Shown one piece after another: positions 8,349 to 16,037 of a DNA stretch of 64,000 bases. The position numbers and the translations under genes were made by a program. The notes under the pieces are model-generated. The model was not told the origin of the DNA, did no database searches, and worked only from the letters and a program-made list of their open reading frames with translations. The stretch is from NCBI RefSeq assembly GCF_018622995.1, contig NZ_CP076022.1, forward strand, positions 1,674,001-1,738,000. The letters run 5' to 3'. Origin of the DNA: Arthrobacter jiangjiafuii (GTDB lineage Bacteria; Actinomycetota; Actinomycetes; Actinomycetales; Micrococcaceae). Numbering within the stretch: the stretch's first letter is position 1; every line of letters starts with the position of its first letter.

Positions 8349-8891
8349 GTGAAAAACGAGGAGCAACCCTGGAATGAACGACCAACCAAAAAGCTGACCG
8401 AGCAAGATCTCCTACTGGGGGTCAAAGCCGTCAGGATTATGAAAATCCTCTGTGTGGCTGCAATGTTGGTCTGCGCGGGTCTTGCGGTATTCGTCTTTTC
8501 AAGTGTTCCGTCGTCCACGAGGTTGCCCTACAGCGGGCAGTTCGGCAGGAACGGGATACCGATGCCGATAGCGATGCTTGTCGCTTTTGTGCCCCTCGTG
8601 GGTCTGTGGAAGGCGACTAAGAAGCCGGATGCGCACGAGATGGGGAAAGGTTCCCGTCTAACTTCTTATATCCTCGGAACCGCATTGATCCTGGCCTTGG
8701 TCGGAGCCCAATCGGCTATGGCCCATGCAATTCTAGTGGAGGGCGGATCAGGGAAGGTCACCTCCGTGACCTCGCCCTCGGGAGCGGTCACCCGGTATGA
8801 ATACGACCTCTGCGGCCGGCCCTGGAAAACCATCGACGCCCTCGGCGCGGTCACGGAACTGGTGTACGACGCCGACCAGCGCATGCATTGA
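8349..8891 (+). CDS. 3-TM putative immunity protein (copy 2) fused to Rhs repeats
   Basis: A 180-residue frame from GTG 8349. Residues 1-133 are the third copy of the 3-TM protein (LTEQDLLLG, YSGQFGRNGIP, DAHEMGK, three hydrophobic segments). In place of the normal end after about VMAQSILG, the frame runs without a stop into 47 residues of Rhs YD repeat (TSPSGAVTRYEYDLCGRPW) and stops at 8891. This is an in-frame immunity-Rhs chimera made by recombination. It may still fold as a membrane protein with an extra tail. It is more diverged from the other two copies than they are from each other. Confidence 0.7.
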   Translation: MKNEEQPWNERPTKKLTEQDLLLGVKAVRIMKILCVAAMLVCAGLAVFVFSSVPSSTRLPYSGQFGRNGIPMPIAMLVAFVPLVGLWKATKKPDAHEMGKGSRLTSYILGTALILALVGAQSAMAHAILVEGGSGKVTSVTSPSGAVTRYEYDLCGRPWKTIDALGAVTELVYDADQRMH

Positions 8892-9018
8892 GGGTGCGGT
8901 TAACCAGGTGATTCGGCCCGGTGGGGACTTGTCGATACAAAATGTCGGAGCTTCAGCTGGTCTGGGGTTCTTCAACGGTGCAGACGGACCCACAGTCGGT
9001 TTGCGCCGCGCGCGCTGA
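8886..9018 (+). pseudogene. Toxin tail remnant before the next immunity-type gene
   Basis: A short open stretch reading IEGAVNQVIRPGGDLSIQ then GASAGLGFFNGADGPTVG and ending at TGA 9016-9018. It follows the truncated Rhs repeat and precedes a small membrane protein gene, which is where a toxin's C-terminus should lie. I recognise no toxin family. Confidence 0.4.
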
Positions 9019-9077
9019 GCCACAATGCAAAAGGGACGGGAACTGAATTGGGACGAAGGATAAAAGGTAGGAACGAT

Positions 9078-9533
9078 ATGGAGGGCGCAGAGGCCTTGGA
9101 TCGTTCTTCGCATAAGTCTCCCCAGCAATCGCGGAAAAATCGGGTATTTGCCTGGACGTTCTTTCTTGCAATTTTGGTTTTGGGCTTGGTCGTGGTGGCC
9201 GGGCCTTGGATGGTTACCAGTTACGACAAGGAACACCATGTATCGATTGAATGCAACGTGACTGGCGCTGAAGGGGGACTATCTTCTGCAAGTGCTCGCG
9301 GCTCCGCGACCTGGTCACAGGTGAGTATCAGCACGTCAGACTGTGGGACGCTGGTGTTGTCGTCGGGGATCAACCAATCGAACCGGGACGCTATTGCGGC
9401 TGAGTTGGCCGTGGGGGGAGAGTTTTCCTTTGAGATTGGGGCGGCCACTCAGTCTTTGCGCTGGCTCACTGATCCCATCGGCATGACGCCGGCAGTATGG
9501 GCGTACCAAAAGATCAATGGAGGTCCTGAGTAG
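9078..9533 (+). CDS. Single-pass membrane protein, putative immunity protein
   Basis: A 151-residue protein starting at ATG behind AGGTAGGA; an upstream in-frame TTG at 9048 is less likely. One transmembrane segment spans about residues 26-47 (FAWTFFLAILVLGLVVVAG). It is followed by an extracytoplasmic domain of about 100 residues with two Cys (IECNVTG and SDCGTLVL) that could form a disulfide. Its position between Rhs fragments, after a toxin tail remnant, fits an immunity protein protecting the outer face of the membrane. I know similar proteins only as hypothetical proteins of actinobacterial toxin loci. The toxin partner is lost. Confidence 0.6.
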   Translation: MEGAEALDRSSHKSPQQSRKNRVFAWTFFLAILVLGLVVVAGPWMVTSYDKEHHVSIECNVTGAEGGLSSASARGSATWSQVSISTSDCGTLVLSSGINQSNRDAIAAELAVGGEFSFEIGAATQSLRWLTDPIGMTPAVWAYQKINGGPE

Positions 9534-9642
9534 GCTACGAAGAAGTCGTTTGGCCCGGTAAGAAGACTCCGACGGGCACCGCACCGGCTTCACAGATGCC
9601 ACCGGAACCACCACCACCTACAGCCGGGACGCCGTCGGCCGG

Positions 9643-11145
9643 GTGAAGACCGTTCGCAATCCACGGCTCGGGGAGGCAAGGTTCACCCATGACGCGGTCG
9701 GACGGCTGACCGCTGTCACGGCAGGGGAGCTGGTGCAGGAGTGGGCGTACCGCTACGGGTATCTGTCCGAGCACACCCGCATCGACCGTGCAGACCCGGA
9801 GGCCTCCGCGGATATCACCCTGATTGGCCGGGCTGAGGACGGCCGGATCATCGGCCTGACCCGCGCCGGCGCGGTGACCCGGTATGGGTACGACGGCGCG
9901 GGTCAGCTCGTTGCCGGTGCCACCACGCCCCTGGGGAAAACCGGCGCTGCGGCCACCGACCGGGCGCAGGTCTCGGAGTGGGAGTACGACGCCGGCGGCC
10001 GTCTGGTCCGCGAATACACTCCGGCCGGGCCGCGGACGTATGCCTACGACGCGGCGGGGCAGCTGCTGTCGGCGGCCGATGCGGATGGGTCCCGGACGGA
10101 GTACGTCTATGACGGGCTGGGCCGGCGGTCCCGGCTGATCGGTGCGGACGGGGCCTGGACCGAATACGCCTGGGGTGAGACCGGGTATCTGCAGGGGACT
10201 GTGGACCGCACCCCGGACGGGGCCGAGACCGCCCGGCATGAGCTGTGGGTGGATTTCCTGGGCGAGCTGGCGTCAGTGGACGGGTGCCCGTTGTGGTGGG
10301 ACAGTGCCAGCGGAATCCCTTCCCTGACCGGCATCGGGAACGAGCAGGTGTTGAACCTGCCCGGCTGTGTCACCGGGATCGGCGAGGCCTGGATAGCCCC
10401 GGGTTGGCGGGCTGCCCGGCCGACGGATGAAACCGATCCGTGGCCGGCGCTGGGCGCCTCGGTCATTCCGGAACCTGGTGTTGTGTCCGGCATGGGTGCC
10501 GGATCCGGTTCCGGGGTTTCCTCCGGTAGTTTGCCGGCACGAATCAGCCTCACCGGCAACGGCGGCCTGGATGTTGCCGGTCTGGAATGGCTCGGCGCCC
10601 GGGCCTATGACCCTACCGCCCGTGGTTTCCTTTCCACCGATCCGCTGGCCCCGGTGCTCGGGGCGGGCTGGGACGGTAACCCCTACGCGTATGCGGGCAA
10701 TAACCCGTTGAACGCCAGTGACCCTACGGGTCTGCGTCCGTTGACGGACGAGGAGCTGAAGGCGTACGACGGCGCCAGGCGGGGCATGTTGGCGGCCGCT
10801 GGGGACTGGGTCAAGGACAACTGGGAGTACGTGGTCGGCGGGGTCGCGATAGTTGGCGGAGCGGCGTTGATGTTCGTTCCCGGCGGACAGCTCGTCGGCG
10901 CGGGATTGATAAGTTTCGGTGCCGACGTCGTGATCCAGAAAGCAACCACCGGGGAGGTGAACTGGACGCAGGCCGGGGTCTCCGGCGGTCTGGGCATGCT
11001 AGGTTTCGGAGCTGGCGCGATGGCTGGCAAGCTCCTCACGAACCCAGCGGCCCGTGCGGCCGTGACGAACGGTGTCGATGGGGCAGTAAGCGGCGCCGGC
11101 GGCTATTTCACTGGGCCGGTCCGCATACTACTTCCGGGGTCCTGA
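9643..11145 (+). CDS. 5'-truncated Rhs core with pre-toxin segment
   Basis: A 500-codon frame of Rhs sequence; homology already begins near 9571 in the same frame (DGHRTGFTD), upstream of this GTG. It carries the YD repeats, the core end NPYAYAGNNPLN and DPTGL (10720-10734), and a Gly-rich hydrophobic segment up to SGAGGYF. It then leaves the true frame near 11120 and stops at 11145; the real continuation (GVLKAAAVGGATSAVP) lies in the frame of the next ORF. From 9950 to 11035 it is a close copy of 2036-3105. No secretion head is present. Confidence 0.75.
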   Translation: MKTVRNPRLGEARFTHDAVGRLTAVTAGELVQEWAYRYGYLSEHTRIDRADPEASADITLIGRAEDGRIIGLTRAGAVTRYGYDGAGQLVAGATTPLGKTGAAATDRAQVSEWEYDAGGRLVREYTPAGPRTYAYDAAGQLLSAADADGSRTEYVYDGLGRRSRLIGADGAWTEYAWGETGYLQGTVDRTPDGAETARHELWVDFLGELASVDGCPLWWDSASGIPSLTGIGNEQVLNLPGCVTGIGEAWIAPGWRAARPTDETDPWPALGASVIPEPGVVSGMGAGSGSGVSSGSLPARISLTGNGGLDVAGLEWLGARAYDPTARGFLSTDPLAPVLGAGWDGNPYAYAGNNPLNASDPTGLRPLTDEELKAYDGARRGMLAAAGDWVKDNWEYVVGGVAIVGGAALMFVPGGQLVGAGLISFGADVVIQKATTGEVNWTQAGVSGGLGMLGFGAGAMAGKLLTNPAARAAVTNGVDGAVSGAGGYFTGPVRILLPGS

Positions 11146-11618
11146 AGGCTGCTGCTGTCGGTGGGGCCACGAGCGCTGTGCCCATGGGCGGGCTGCCTGC
11201 TAAAGCCACGACCCGAAATCTGGGTGACCTGCCACCAAGTCTGGAGGGATTGCCTGGTAACCCGGCAGCTAACTTCACAGACGGCGTCTACACTTCGAGA
11301 TACCTCACGGAAGATACTACTTTCTACCGGGCCGGATTGTCCGGCGAGCAGCCGGGTCGCAGGTGGTCTGGGATGCCCCCGTCAGTATTGCGCAGGTTAG
11401 AAATGACAAAGCGTTATGTGACGTGTGGCAAACTGGCGCTGAAAGTCGAATCGATAGCGCGTTCGAGGCCAGGTCCCCCCGGTACTGCGGTGTATGAGGG
11501 AATGACCGCGCCGCAGACAGCCATGGATGGAACAATCTATCCGGGCGGGACACCCCAAGTCTTTATTCCAGACGCGAGGACCAGTGCAGAGATAACCAAC
11601 AAGTGGGGATTAAGTTAG
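11125..11618 (+). pseudogene. Frameshifted Rhs toxin domain with GTAVYEG...YPGG tail
   Basis: The Rhs frame resumes at GVLKAAAVGG; the longest single frame runs from GTG 11178 to TAG 11618 (146 codons). It contains LTEDTTFYRAG and ends GTAVYEG...YPGGTPQVFIP. Between about 11370 and 11480 the better reading lies in another frame (DAPVSIAQVRNDKALCDVW, then RIDSAFEAR), so two compensating frameshifts disrupt the middle of the domain. The restored pattern is one I associate with tails of several Rhs and LXG toxins, but I cannot tie it to a named enzyme; ADP-ribosyltransferase is a weak guess. The ORF as it stands is probably inactive. Confidence 0.6.
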
Positions 11619-11620
11619 TC

Positions 11621-11920
11621 ATGGGTGCAGATATAAATACTGTAACGATAGAGATGCTGCGGTTCGCTGGGTTACTGAGACTCATGAGTAGGTCCGGTCT
11701 AGCTCAAAATTACGAGTCTTTGGCCGTGGAACTCCGAGCTGACCCATCGCCTCAGACTGTAAGTGAAGCACGTGAGTTCATCTTGGATTCCTTTAGGGGA
11801 GGCATGGGCGGCCTCACCGACATATACGTACAGAAGAAGGACGGATCGGTAGATGAGGTGCTAAACGCCGAATATGAAAGTCTCCTTCAGAAGCTTACTG
11901 ATTTCGCGAATGACGCTTAG
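11621..11920 (+). CDS. Putative immunity protein, DUF6966-like (paralogue of 1053-1355)
   Basis: A 99-residue protein with ATG 2 bases after the toxin stop, the same spacing as in the copy at 1053. Helical N-terminal half (LRFAGLLRLMSRSG), then FRGGMGGLTDIYVQKKDGS and a Leu-rich last helix. The G-M-G-x-L-x-D motif also occurs in the KptA fusion at 17626. It is the first of two genes behind this toxin and overlaps the next by 11 bases, so the two are co-translated. The toxin it would neutralise is frameshifted in this copy. Confidence 0.7.
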   Translation: MGADINTVTIEMLRFAGLLRLMSRSGLAQNYESLAVELRADPSPQTVSEAREFILDSFRGGMGGLTDIYVQKKDGSVDEVLNAEYESLLQKLTDFANDA

Positions 11921-12287
11921 AAACTGGGCGCAGCTTGCAGACCAGGTTGTGGAGGGGTCACGACTTGGGCGTGGCGGGCTACCAATAGGAGAAGCAGTGT
12001 TCATTAAAAACAATTCATATCTGCGTCTGGTTCGTGTTCCCGAGCGCCATGGCATATTCGTCAGGGGGGACAACGTGTACGAAGTGATGACCAGTCCAGG
12101 CGTGGTCAAAACCGTGCCGGCCAAACAGTTGGGTGAAGCATTGGGGTTGGCTCCACGTGAACCGAGGAATGACTTGCAGGAATGTCGGCGGACCGCACAG
12201 CGTCTCTTTAGGGAGGGCAAGCACGAGGACTGGGTCGAATACTCAACAGCCATCGTGGTGCCCGGCGAATCTCTAACCGCATACTGA
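11910..12287 (+). CDS. Second cassette gene of the GTAVYEG-tail toxin, function unknown
   Basis: A 125-residue soluble protein whose ATG overlaps the preceding gene by 11 bases. Visible features are a Trp near the start (MTLRNWAQLADQVV), a strand-rich middle (FVRGDNVYEVMTSPGVV) and a basic helical end. A decayed copy sits at 1362-1455 behind the other DUF6966-like gene, so the toxin, DUF6966-like gene and this gene moved together as one cassette. It may be a second immunity protein or an accessory factor. I do not recognise the family. Confidence 0.6.
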   Translation: MTLRNWAQLADQVVEGSRLGRGGLPIGEAVFIKNNSYLRLVRVPERHGIFVRGDNVYEVMTSPGVVKTVPAKQLGEALGLAPREPRNDLQECRRTAQRLFREGKHEDWVEYSTAIVVPGESLTAY

Positions 12288-12330
12288 CGAGCTGTGTGTC
12301 ATTCTCGACAGATCACGGATCAGAGCCCTC

Positions 12331-12355
12331 CATGTCCAGATTAAGGCTGGACATG
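12331..12355 (+). other. Hairpin downstream of the cassette; rest of the gap empty
   Basis: A perfect 9-bp inverted repeat (CATGTCCAG and CTGGACATG) with a 7-base loop, 44 bases after the stop at 12287. No T-tract follows. The rest of the gap, 12356-12588, has no gene I can support. Confidence 0.4.
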
Positions 12356-12588
12356 GTGTCGGGCATGTCCGGAAATGCAGGGAAAATCTCTTGTTGACAT
12401 TGAAGCCCCAATGGGGATGAACTCACAATGGACAAAGGTCCAATGATGTTTCAAGCCGAAGATGCCCGCCCTTGAGTGTTGGACCACCTTGAAGAACTTT
12501 TCCTTATACATGTCATTCACCCAGATTCCAAGACGCCTGTAGATCCTGACTATAGCCCGCGTTACGGGAAGCCCTAATTTATCCACGG

Positions 12589-13953
12589 GTGGATGCCCTC
12601 GGTGAACTTGCGACCGTGGACGGTTGCCCGGTGTGGTGGGACAGTGCCAGCGCAATCCCTTCCCTGACCGGCATCGGCGACGAGCAGGTGTTGAACCTGC
12701 CCGGCTGTGTCACCGGCATTGGCGAGGCCTGGATAGCCCCGGGTTGGCGGGCTGCCCGGCCGACGGATGAAACCGATCCGTGGGCGGTGCTGGGCGCCTC
12801 GGTCATTCCGGAACCTGGTGTTGTGTCCGGCATGGGTGCCGGATCCGGTTCCGGGGTTTCCTCCGGTAGTTTGCCGGCAGGAATCAGCCTCACCGGCAAC
12901 GGCGGCCTGGATGTTGCCGGTCTGGAATGGCTCGGCGCCCGGGCCTATGACCCTACCGCCCGTGGTTTCCTTTCCACCGATCCGCTGGCCCCGGTGCTCG
13001 GGGCGGGCTGGGACGGTAACCCCTACGCGTATGCGGGCAATAACCCGCTGAACGCCAGTGACCCTACGGGTCTGCGTCCGCTGACGGACGAGGAGCTGAA
13101 AGCCTATGACGCGTCCAGCCGTGGTGCTTTTGCTGCCGTCGGTGACTGGATGGACGATCACGCTTACCTTGTGGCCGGTATTGCTGTCGTGGCGGGCGTA
13201 GCTCTTATGTGCACTGGTGTTGGCGGTCCTGTCGGTGTGGCTTTGATTGGTGCCGCCTCGGGCGCACTGATCAGTGGCGGCGTCTCGATTGCTTCGCAGA
13301 AGGCTGCTAATGGCAATGTAGATTGGGGTCAGGTTGGTGTCGATACGCTGATCGGTGGCGCTGCGGGATTGGCTGGTGGTGGAGCCGCGGCGGTTATATC
13401 GAAGATTGCCCCCACCGTGGCACGGGCAGCCCCGGCGGTGGCACGGGCCGGCCGCGCGACTTTGGCCCGGCTCCCAGTAGGACAGATGGGCAAGTCCGCA
13501 GTCACCAACGCGCTAGGTGGTGGCGTAAGCAATACAGGAATGTATCTCATAACGGCTGAGGACCGGTCTTTCCGAGGCGTTGCCGGCGCGTTCGCAGGTG
13601 GCGCCGTTACCGGTGCCGTAAGTCCTCAGGGTGGATACCTGGCACCGCTAGTTGGCGGACGTGGTGGACAAGCAATCCAATTGGGCATCGGGGCAGGAGG
13701 AGCTGTGGCTGGTGGCGCCGTGGACAAAGCGATCGCTGGTAAGAGCTACGCGTGGCAAGAGGTGGTATTCGATGCTGCCGGGGGCGGAGCTCTTTCCCAT
13801 TTCCCTGGTGCTTCTGCGTTGAACCCCGGGAACTCCAAGCCTGGATGGATGGATCATTCCTTCGCTGCTAATGGTGCCGCCCATGCTTCAGCTATCGTGG
13901 GTGGCGCAAAATTTGTCCTAGGCCCGGACGCAGCAGGTATCCTATCGCGGTGA
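12589..13953 (+). CDS. 5'-truncated Rhs with Ala/Gly-rich membrane-like C-terminus
   Basis: A 454-codon frame. Residues 1-165 repeat the Rhs core end almost base for base with 10250-10750 (DPTGL at 13060-13074). After the boundary the protein changes to a long Ala/Gly-rich region with hydrophobic segments (YLVAGIAVVAGVALM, VGVALIGAASGALISGG, LIGGAAGLAGGGAA, LGIGAGGAVAGGAVD) and an end reading WQEVVFDAAGGGALSHFPG...AANGAAHASAIVGG. The following 3-TM gene overlaps the stop by 4 bases. A membrane-inserting toxin paired with a membrane immunity protein is the simplest reading; no nuclease motif is present. The gene lacks its 5' end and would need recombination onto a complete Rhs to be secreted. 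Confidence 0.7.
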   Translation: MDALGELATVDGCPVWWDSASAIPSLTGIGDEQVLNLPGCVTGIGEAWIAPGWRAARPTDETDPWAVLGASVIPEPGVVSGMGAGSGSGVSSGSLPAGISLTGNGGLDVAGLEWLGARAYDPTARGFLSTDPLAPVLGAGWDGNPYAYAGNNPLNASDPTGLRPLTDEELKAYDASSRGAFAAVGDWMDDHAYLVAGIAVVAGVALMCTGVGGPVGVALIGAASGALISGGVSIASQKAANGNVDWGQVGVDTLIGGAAGLAGGGAAAVISKIAPTVARAAPAVARAGRATLARLPVGQMGKSAVTNALGGGVSNTGMYLITAEDRSFRGVAGAFAGGAVTGAVSPQGGYLAPLVGGRGGQAIQLGIGAGGAVAGGAVDKAIAGKSYAWQEVVFDAAGGGALSHFPGASALNPGNSKPGWMDHSFAANGAAHASAIVGGAKFVLGPDAAGILSR

Positions 13954-14342
13954 AGGATAATCCAAGTGCTCAGAATCAACATCGGTTACGAGAACTCACT
14001 GAGCAAGATCTGCTGCTAGGGAAGAAGGCATCTCGAATCATCGATATCCTCTGCCTTGTTGGTTTGATTGCCTGCACGGGAATTGCGGTTTACATATTTA
14101 TGAGTGTCCCCCTTGGTGCTCGGATGTCTTACAGTGGACAGTTCGGTAGGAACGGGATTCCGGTGCCCGTGGCGATGCTTGTTGTTTTGGTTGTTCTTTT
14201 TCTCTTCTGGCGCGGCGGCAAGAAGCCCGATGCCCACCATATGGGGAAAGGTGGCCGTATCGTACTTTATATCCTAGGGCCGGCAATAGTTGTGGGGTGT
14301 GTTGCTGGTCAGTTGGTTATGGCGCAATCGATCCTTGGCTAA
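13950..14342 (+). CDS. 3-TM membrane protein, putative immunity protein (copy 3, paired)
   Basis: A 130-residue protein from GTG 13950, overlapping the Rhs stop by 4 bases, so translation is coupled. It has the same layout as copies at 6946 and 8349: LTEQDLLLGKKASRI, three hydrophobic segments (IIDILCLVGLIACTGIAVY, VPVAMLVVLVVLFLFW, IVLYILGPAIVVGCVAG), the invariant YSGQFGRNGIP loop and KPDAHHMGKG. This is the only copy still next to a long toxin frame, so it defines the cassette. I know no family name for it. Confidence 0.75.
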   Translation: MKDNPSAQNQHRLRELTEQDLLLGKKASRIIDILCLVGLIACTGIAVYIFMSVPLGARMSYSGQFGRNGIPVPVAMLVVLVVLFLFWRGGKKPDAHHMGKGGRIVLYILGPAIVVGCVAGQLVMAQSILG

Positions 14343-14521
14343 AAGCGGAGCTCGTCTAATTTGAGGTGCGATCCCGGTGTGGCGTGCTTGCTGAAACCGG
14401 CGGATTTATTGAAGTCTGCGCCCCTTTCGCTGGGTACGTCGACTGAGCCCTGACAGTTTACGAACATCTCTGATGAGGACGGACCGTCCAATTCCTGCAT
14501 CGCAGATCCCGAGGGTCGGCT
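14306..14521 (+). repeat. 215-bp direct repeat, copy 2 (copy 1 at 7302-7516)
   Basis: It matches 7302-7516 with one extra A at 14412. At its right end, 14521-14522, the sequence switches abruptly to an Rhs pre-toxin segment also found at 11000-11106. This marks a recombination junction: the repeat and the next cassette were joined here. Confidence 0.9.
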
Positions 14522-14522
14522 T

Positions 14523-14697
14523 GGTTTCGGTGCGGGCGCGATGGCTGGCAAGCTCCTCACGAACCCCGCCGCGCGTGCGGCCGTGACGAACGGTGTCGAG
14601 GGGGCAGTAAGCGGAGCCGGCGGCTATTACAACGGTCCAGGACCATACAGCCGCGGGCGCACTAAAAGCCGCCGCGACAGGCGGCGCCACGAGTGCG
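14523..14697 (+). pseudogene. Short Rhs pre-toxin segment in front of the GIY-YIG cassette
   Basis: About 100 bases are nearly identical to 11002-11106 (FGAGAMAGKLLTNPAARAAV). The frame then shifts by one base near 14650; the true continuation (TAAGALKAAATGGATSAVP) is in the frame of the following ORF. Only this linker of the parent Rhs gene is left. Confidence 0.7.
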
Positions 14698-15081
14698 GTG
14701 CCGTTACCTGGCGCGGGTAAAGCCCATCTGACCCCCTCGGCTACGCCAAGGCTGGGAGACCTCCCCACTAGACCAGAAGGGGTGGTCTACCTGCGCATTG
14801 ACGACCTCGGCGGCGTGAAACCTTACGTGGGGCAGTCAAAGAGCTGGGAAAGGTACGATTTGCGGCAAACTGAACACGACCGCGCTTTCCCTGAAGCACG
14901 GTTCCGGTTCGAAGAATTGGGCTTCGCCGATCCGGGAGTCAAGTTGGATAGGCTGGAAGAGTTCTACATCCGCCAGCATGGCGGGCCAACAAACAAGGGG
15001 AATCCGGATGGTCTGCTTTCGAACAAGCGACACCAGATGAATGATATGCGATATACAGATGCTGGAGGAGATCTATGGTAA
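14698..15081 (+). CDS. GIY-YIG-like nuclease toxin domain (orphan Rhs C-terminus)
   Basis: A 127-codon frame from GTG. Residues 28-120 form a compact domain with VVYLRIDDLGG then KPYVGQSKSWERY and RQTEH. A conserved Glu lies in LDRLEEFYIRQHGGP, and Asn in LLSNKRHQM. VYLR...YVG corresponds to the GIY...YIG strands, the Arg in ERY to the active-site Arg, and the Glu to the metal ligand of GIY-YIG endonucleases. It should cleave nucleic acid. The frame overlaps the downstream Imm26-like gene by 7 bases. Without an Rhs head it is an orphan cassette. The family call is from motifs alone. Confidence 0.7.
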   Translation: MPLPGAGKAHLTPSATPRLGDLPTRPEGVVYLRIDDLGGVKPYVGQSKSWERYDLRQTEHDRAFPEARFRFEELGFADPGVKLDRLEEFYIRQHGGPTNKGNPDGLLSNKRHQMNDMRYTDAGGDLW

Positions 15082-15596
15082 GGGCTCAAAAATGGGCTTC
15101 TTTGAAAGACGGTGACGTCTTCAAGATTCCTCTAGGCGATGGCAGGGCGGCTGTTGGCCAAGTTGTTTCTTCATACTTGTCCGCGTATTACGTGGTTATT
15201 TTCGATTTCGTGGCATCGGAGGAAGAAGTGCCTTCGCTGGTCACGGAGGCGCTCCAGTCTGAGCCACTCTTTGCTGGATTGTCGAGGGATGCCCTGTTCC
15301 GACCAGGGCGATGGCAGGTGCTCGAAAACAGGACAGTAGACAGTCGAAAATACCTCCCGGCATACAAAGTCGGGTGGCAGGTTCCAGGAGAGTACATGGT
15401 GGTGGACTTTTCTGGTGAGAGAATGCGCCCTGCCACTGAATTGGAGAAGGAGATACTGCCCAACAGGACTACATTATCTGCTGCGATCTTTGAAGATGCT
15501 GTCCGAGCGCACGTTGGTTTGGAACCTTGGAAAGAGTTCTTCGATGAGCTCCGCGTCGGGGATAGTGTCAAGAGCGCTGACCTTTTCGACGCCTGA
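15075..15596 (+). CDS. Imm26-family immunity protein
   Basis: A 173-residue soluble protein starting at ATG behind GGAGGA, overlapping the toxin stop. The N-terminus reads LKDGDVFKIPLGDGRAAVG followed by strand-rich sequence, the pattern of Imm26 (G-x-V-F-x-I-P-L-x-D-G, then a long beta region). Imm26 proteins are known partners of Rhs/WapA-type nuclease toxins. Being directly coupled to the GIY-YIG-like domain, it should neutralise that toxin in the cytoplasm. The C-terminal half is helical and acidic (EPWKEFFDELRVGD). Confidence 0.75.
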   Translation: MVRAQKWASLKDGDVFKIPLGDGRAAVGQVVSSYLSAYYVVIFDFVASEEEVPSLVTEALQSEPLFAGLSRDALFRPGRWQVLENRTVDSRKYLPAYKVGWQVPGEYMVVDFSGERMRPATELEKEILPNRTTLSAAIFEDAVRAHVGLEPWKEFFDELRVGDSVKSADLFDA

Positions 15597-16019
15597 GGAG
15601 GCCAGCTGACGGGGGCAACTGCTCTGAGGGGCATGGAGTTGCGCGATAATTTTCTTTGGGACCCGGAATCCCATTGATGCGGATTAGTCCGATTATGTCG
15701 GCGGATCAGTGGGAGAGGGAGACCGCCGGCTGGCGTGTCCGAAGGCAGAAGTTTAAGAAAAGTCCAGAGATGCCATGCAAGAACGTCCCCAGTCACCGGC
15801 ACGACCCGATGTGGCACGTCTGCACCTGAACGCGAGCCCGCGCAGCTGATCTCTCCGCTCGGCACATTAAGAGGGTCCCGCCCCGGGTCATTCCGGGACG
15901 GGGGGGGTCTGGAGAGTCAGGTTCTACGGTTTGTCCTGAGATAAGCCCGGAGCTTTTCTGCGCGTCGTGCCTACCCCCACGACCGGTGCTCGGGAGATCG
16001 CACCCTCGGATGCCTGAAT
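15597..16019. other. Gap after the toxin locus, no supported gene
   Basis: These 423 bases hold a 44-codon open frame at 15695 (MSADQWERETAGWRV...) without a family I recognise. There is also a GC-rich hairpin near 15890-15905 (CCCGG and CCGGG). It looks like decayed cassette DNA between the toxin locus and the conserved chromosome. Confidence 0.4.
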
Positions 16020-16037
16020 GTCAGCCAGAGTCCACGG

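Noticed and set aside
11125-11618. Naming the GTAVYEG-tail toxin an ADP-ribosyltransferase
   Set aside because: FYRAG and a later Glu could suggest the R-S-E class, but the middle of the domain is frameshifted and no S-T-S motif is visible.
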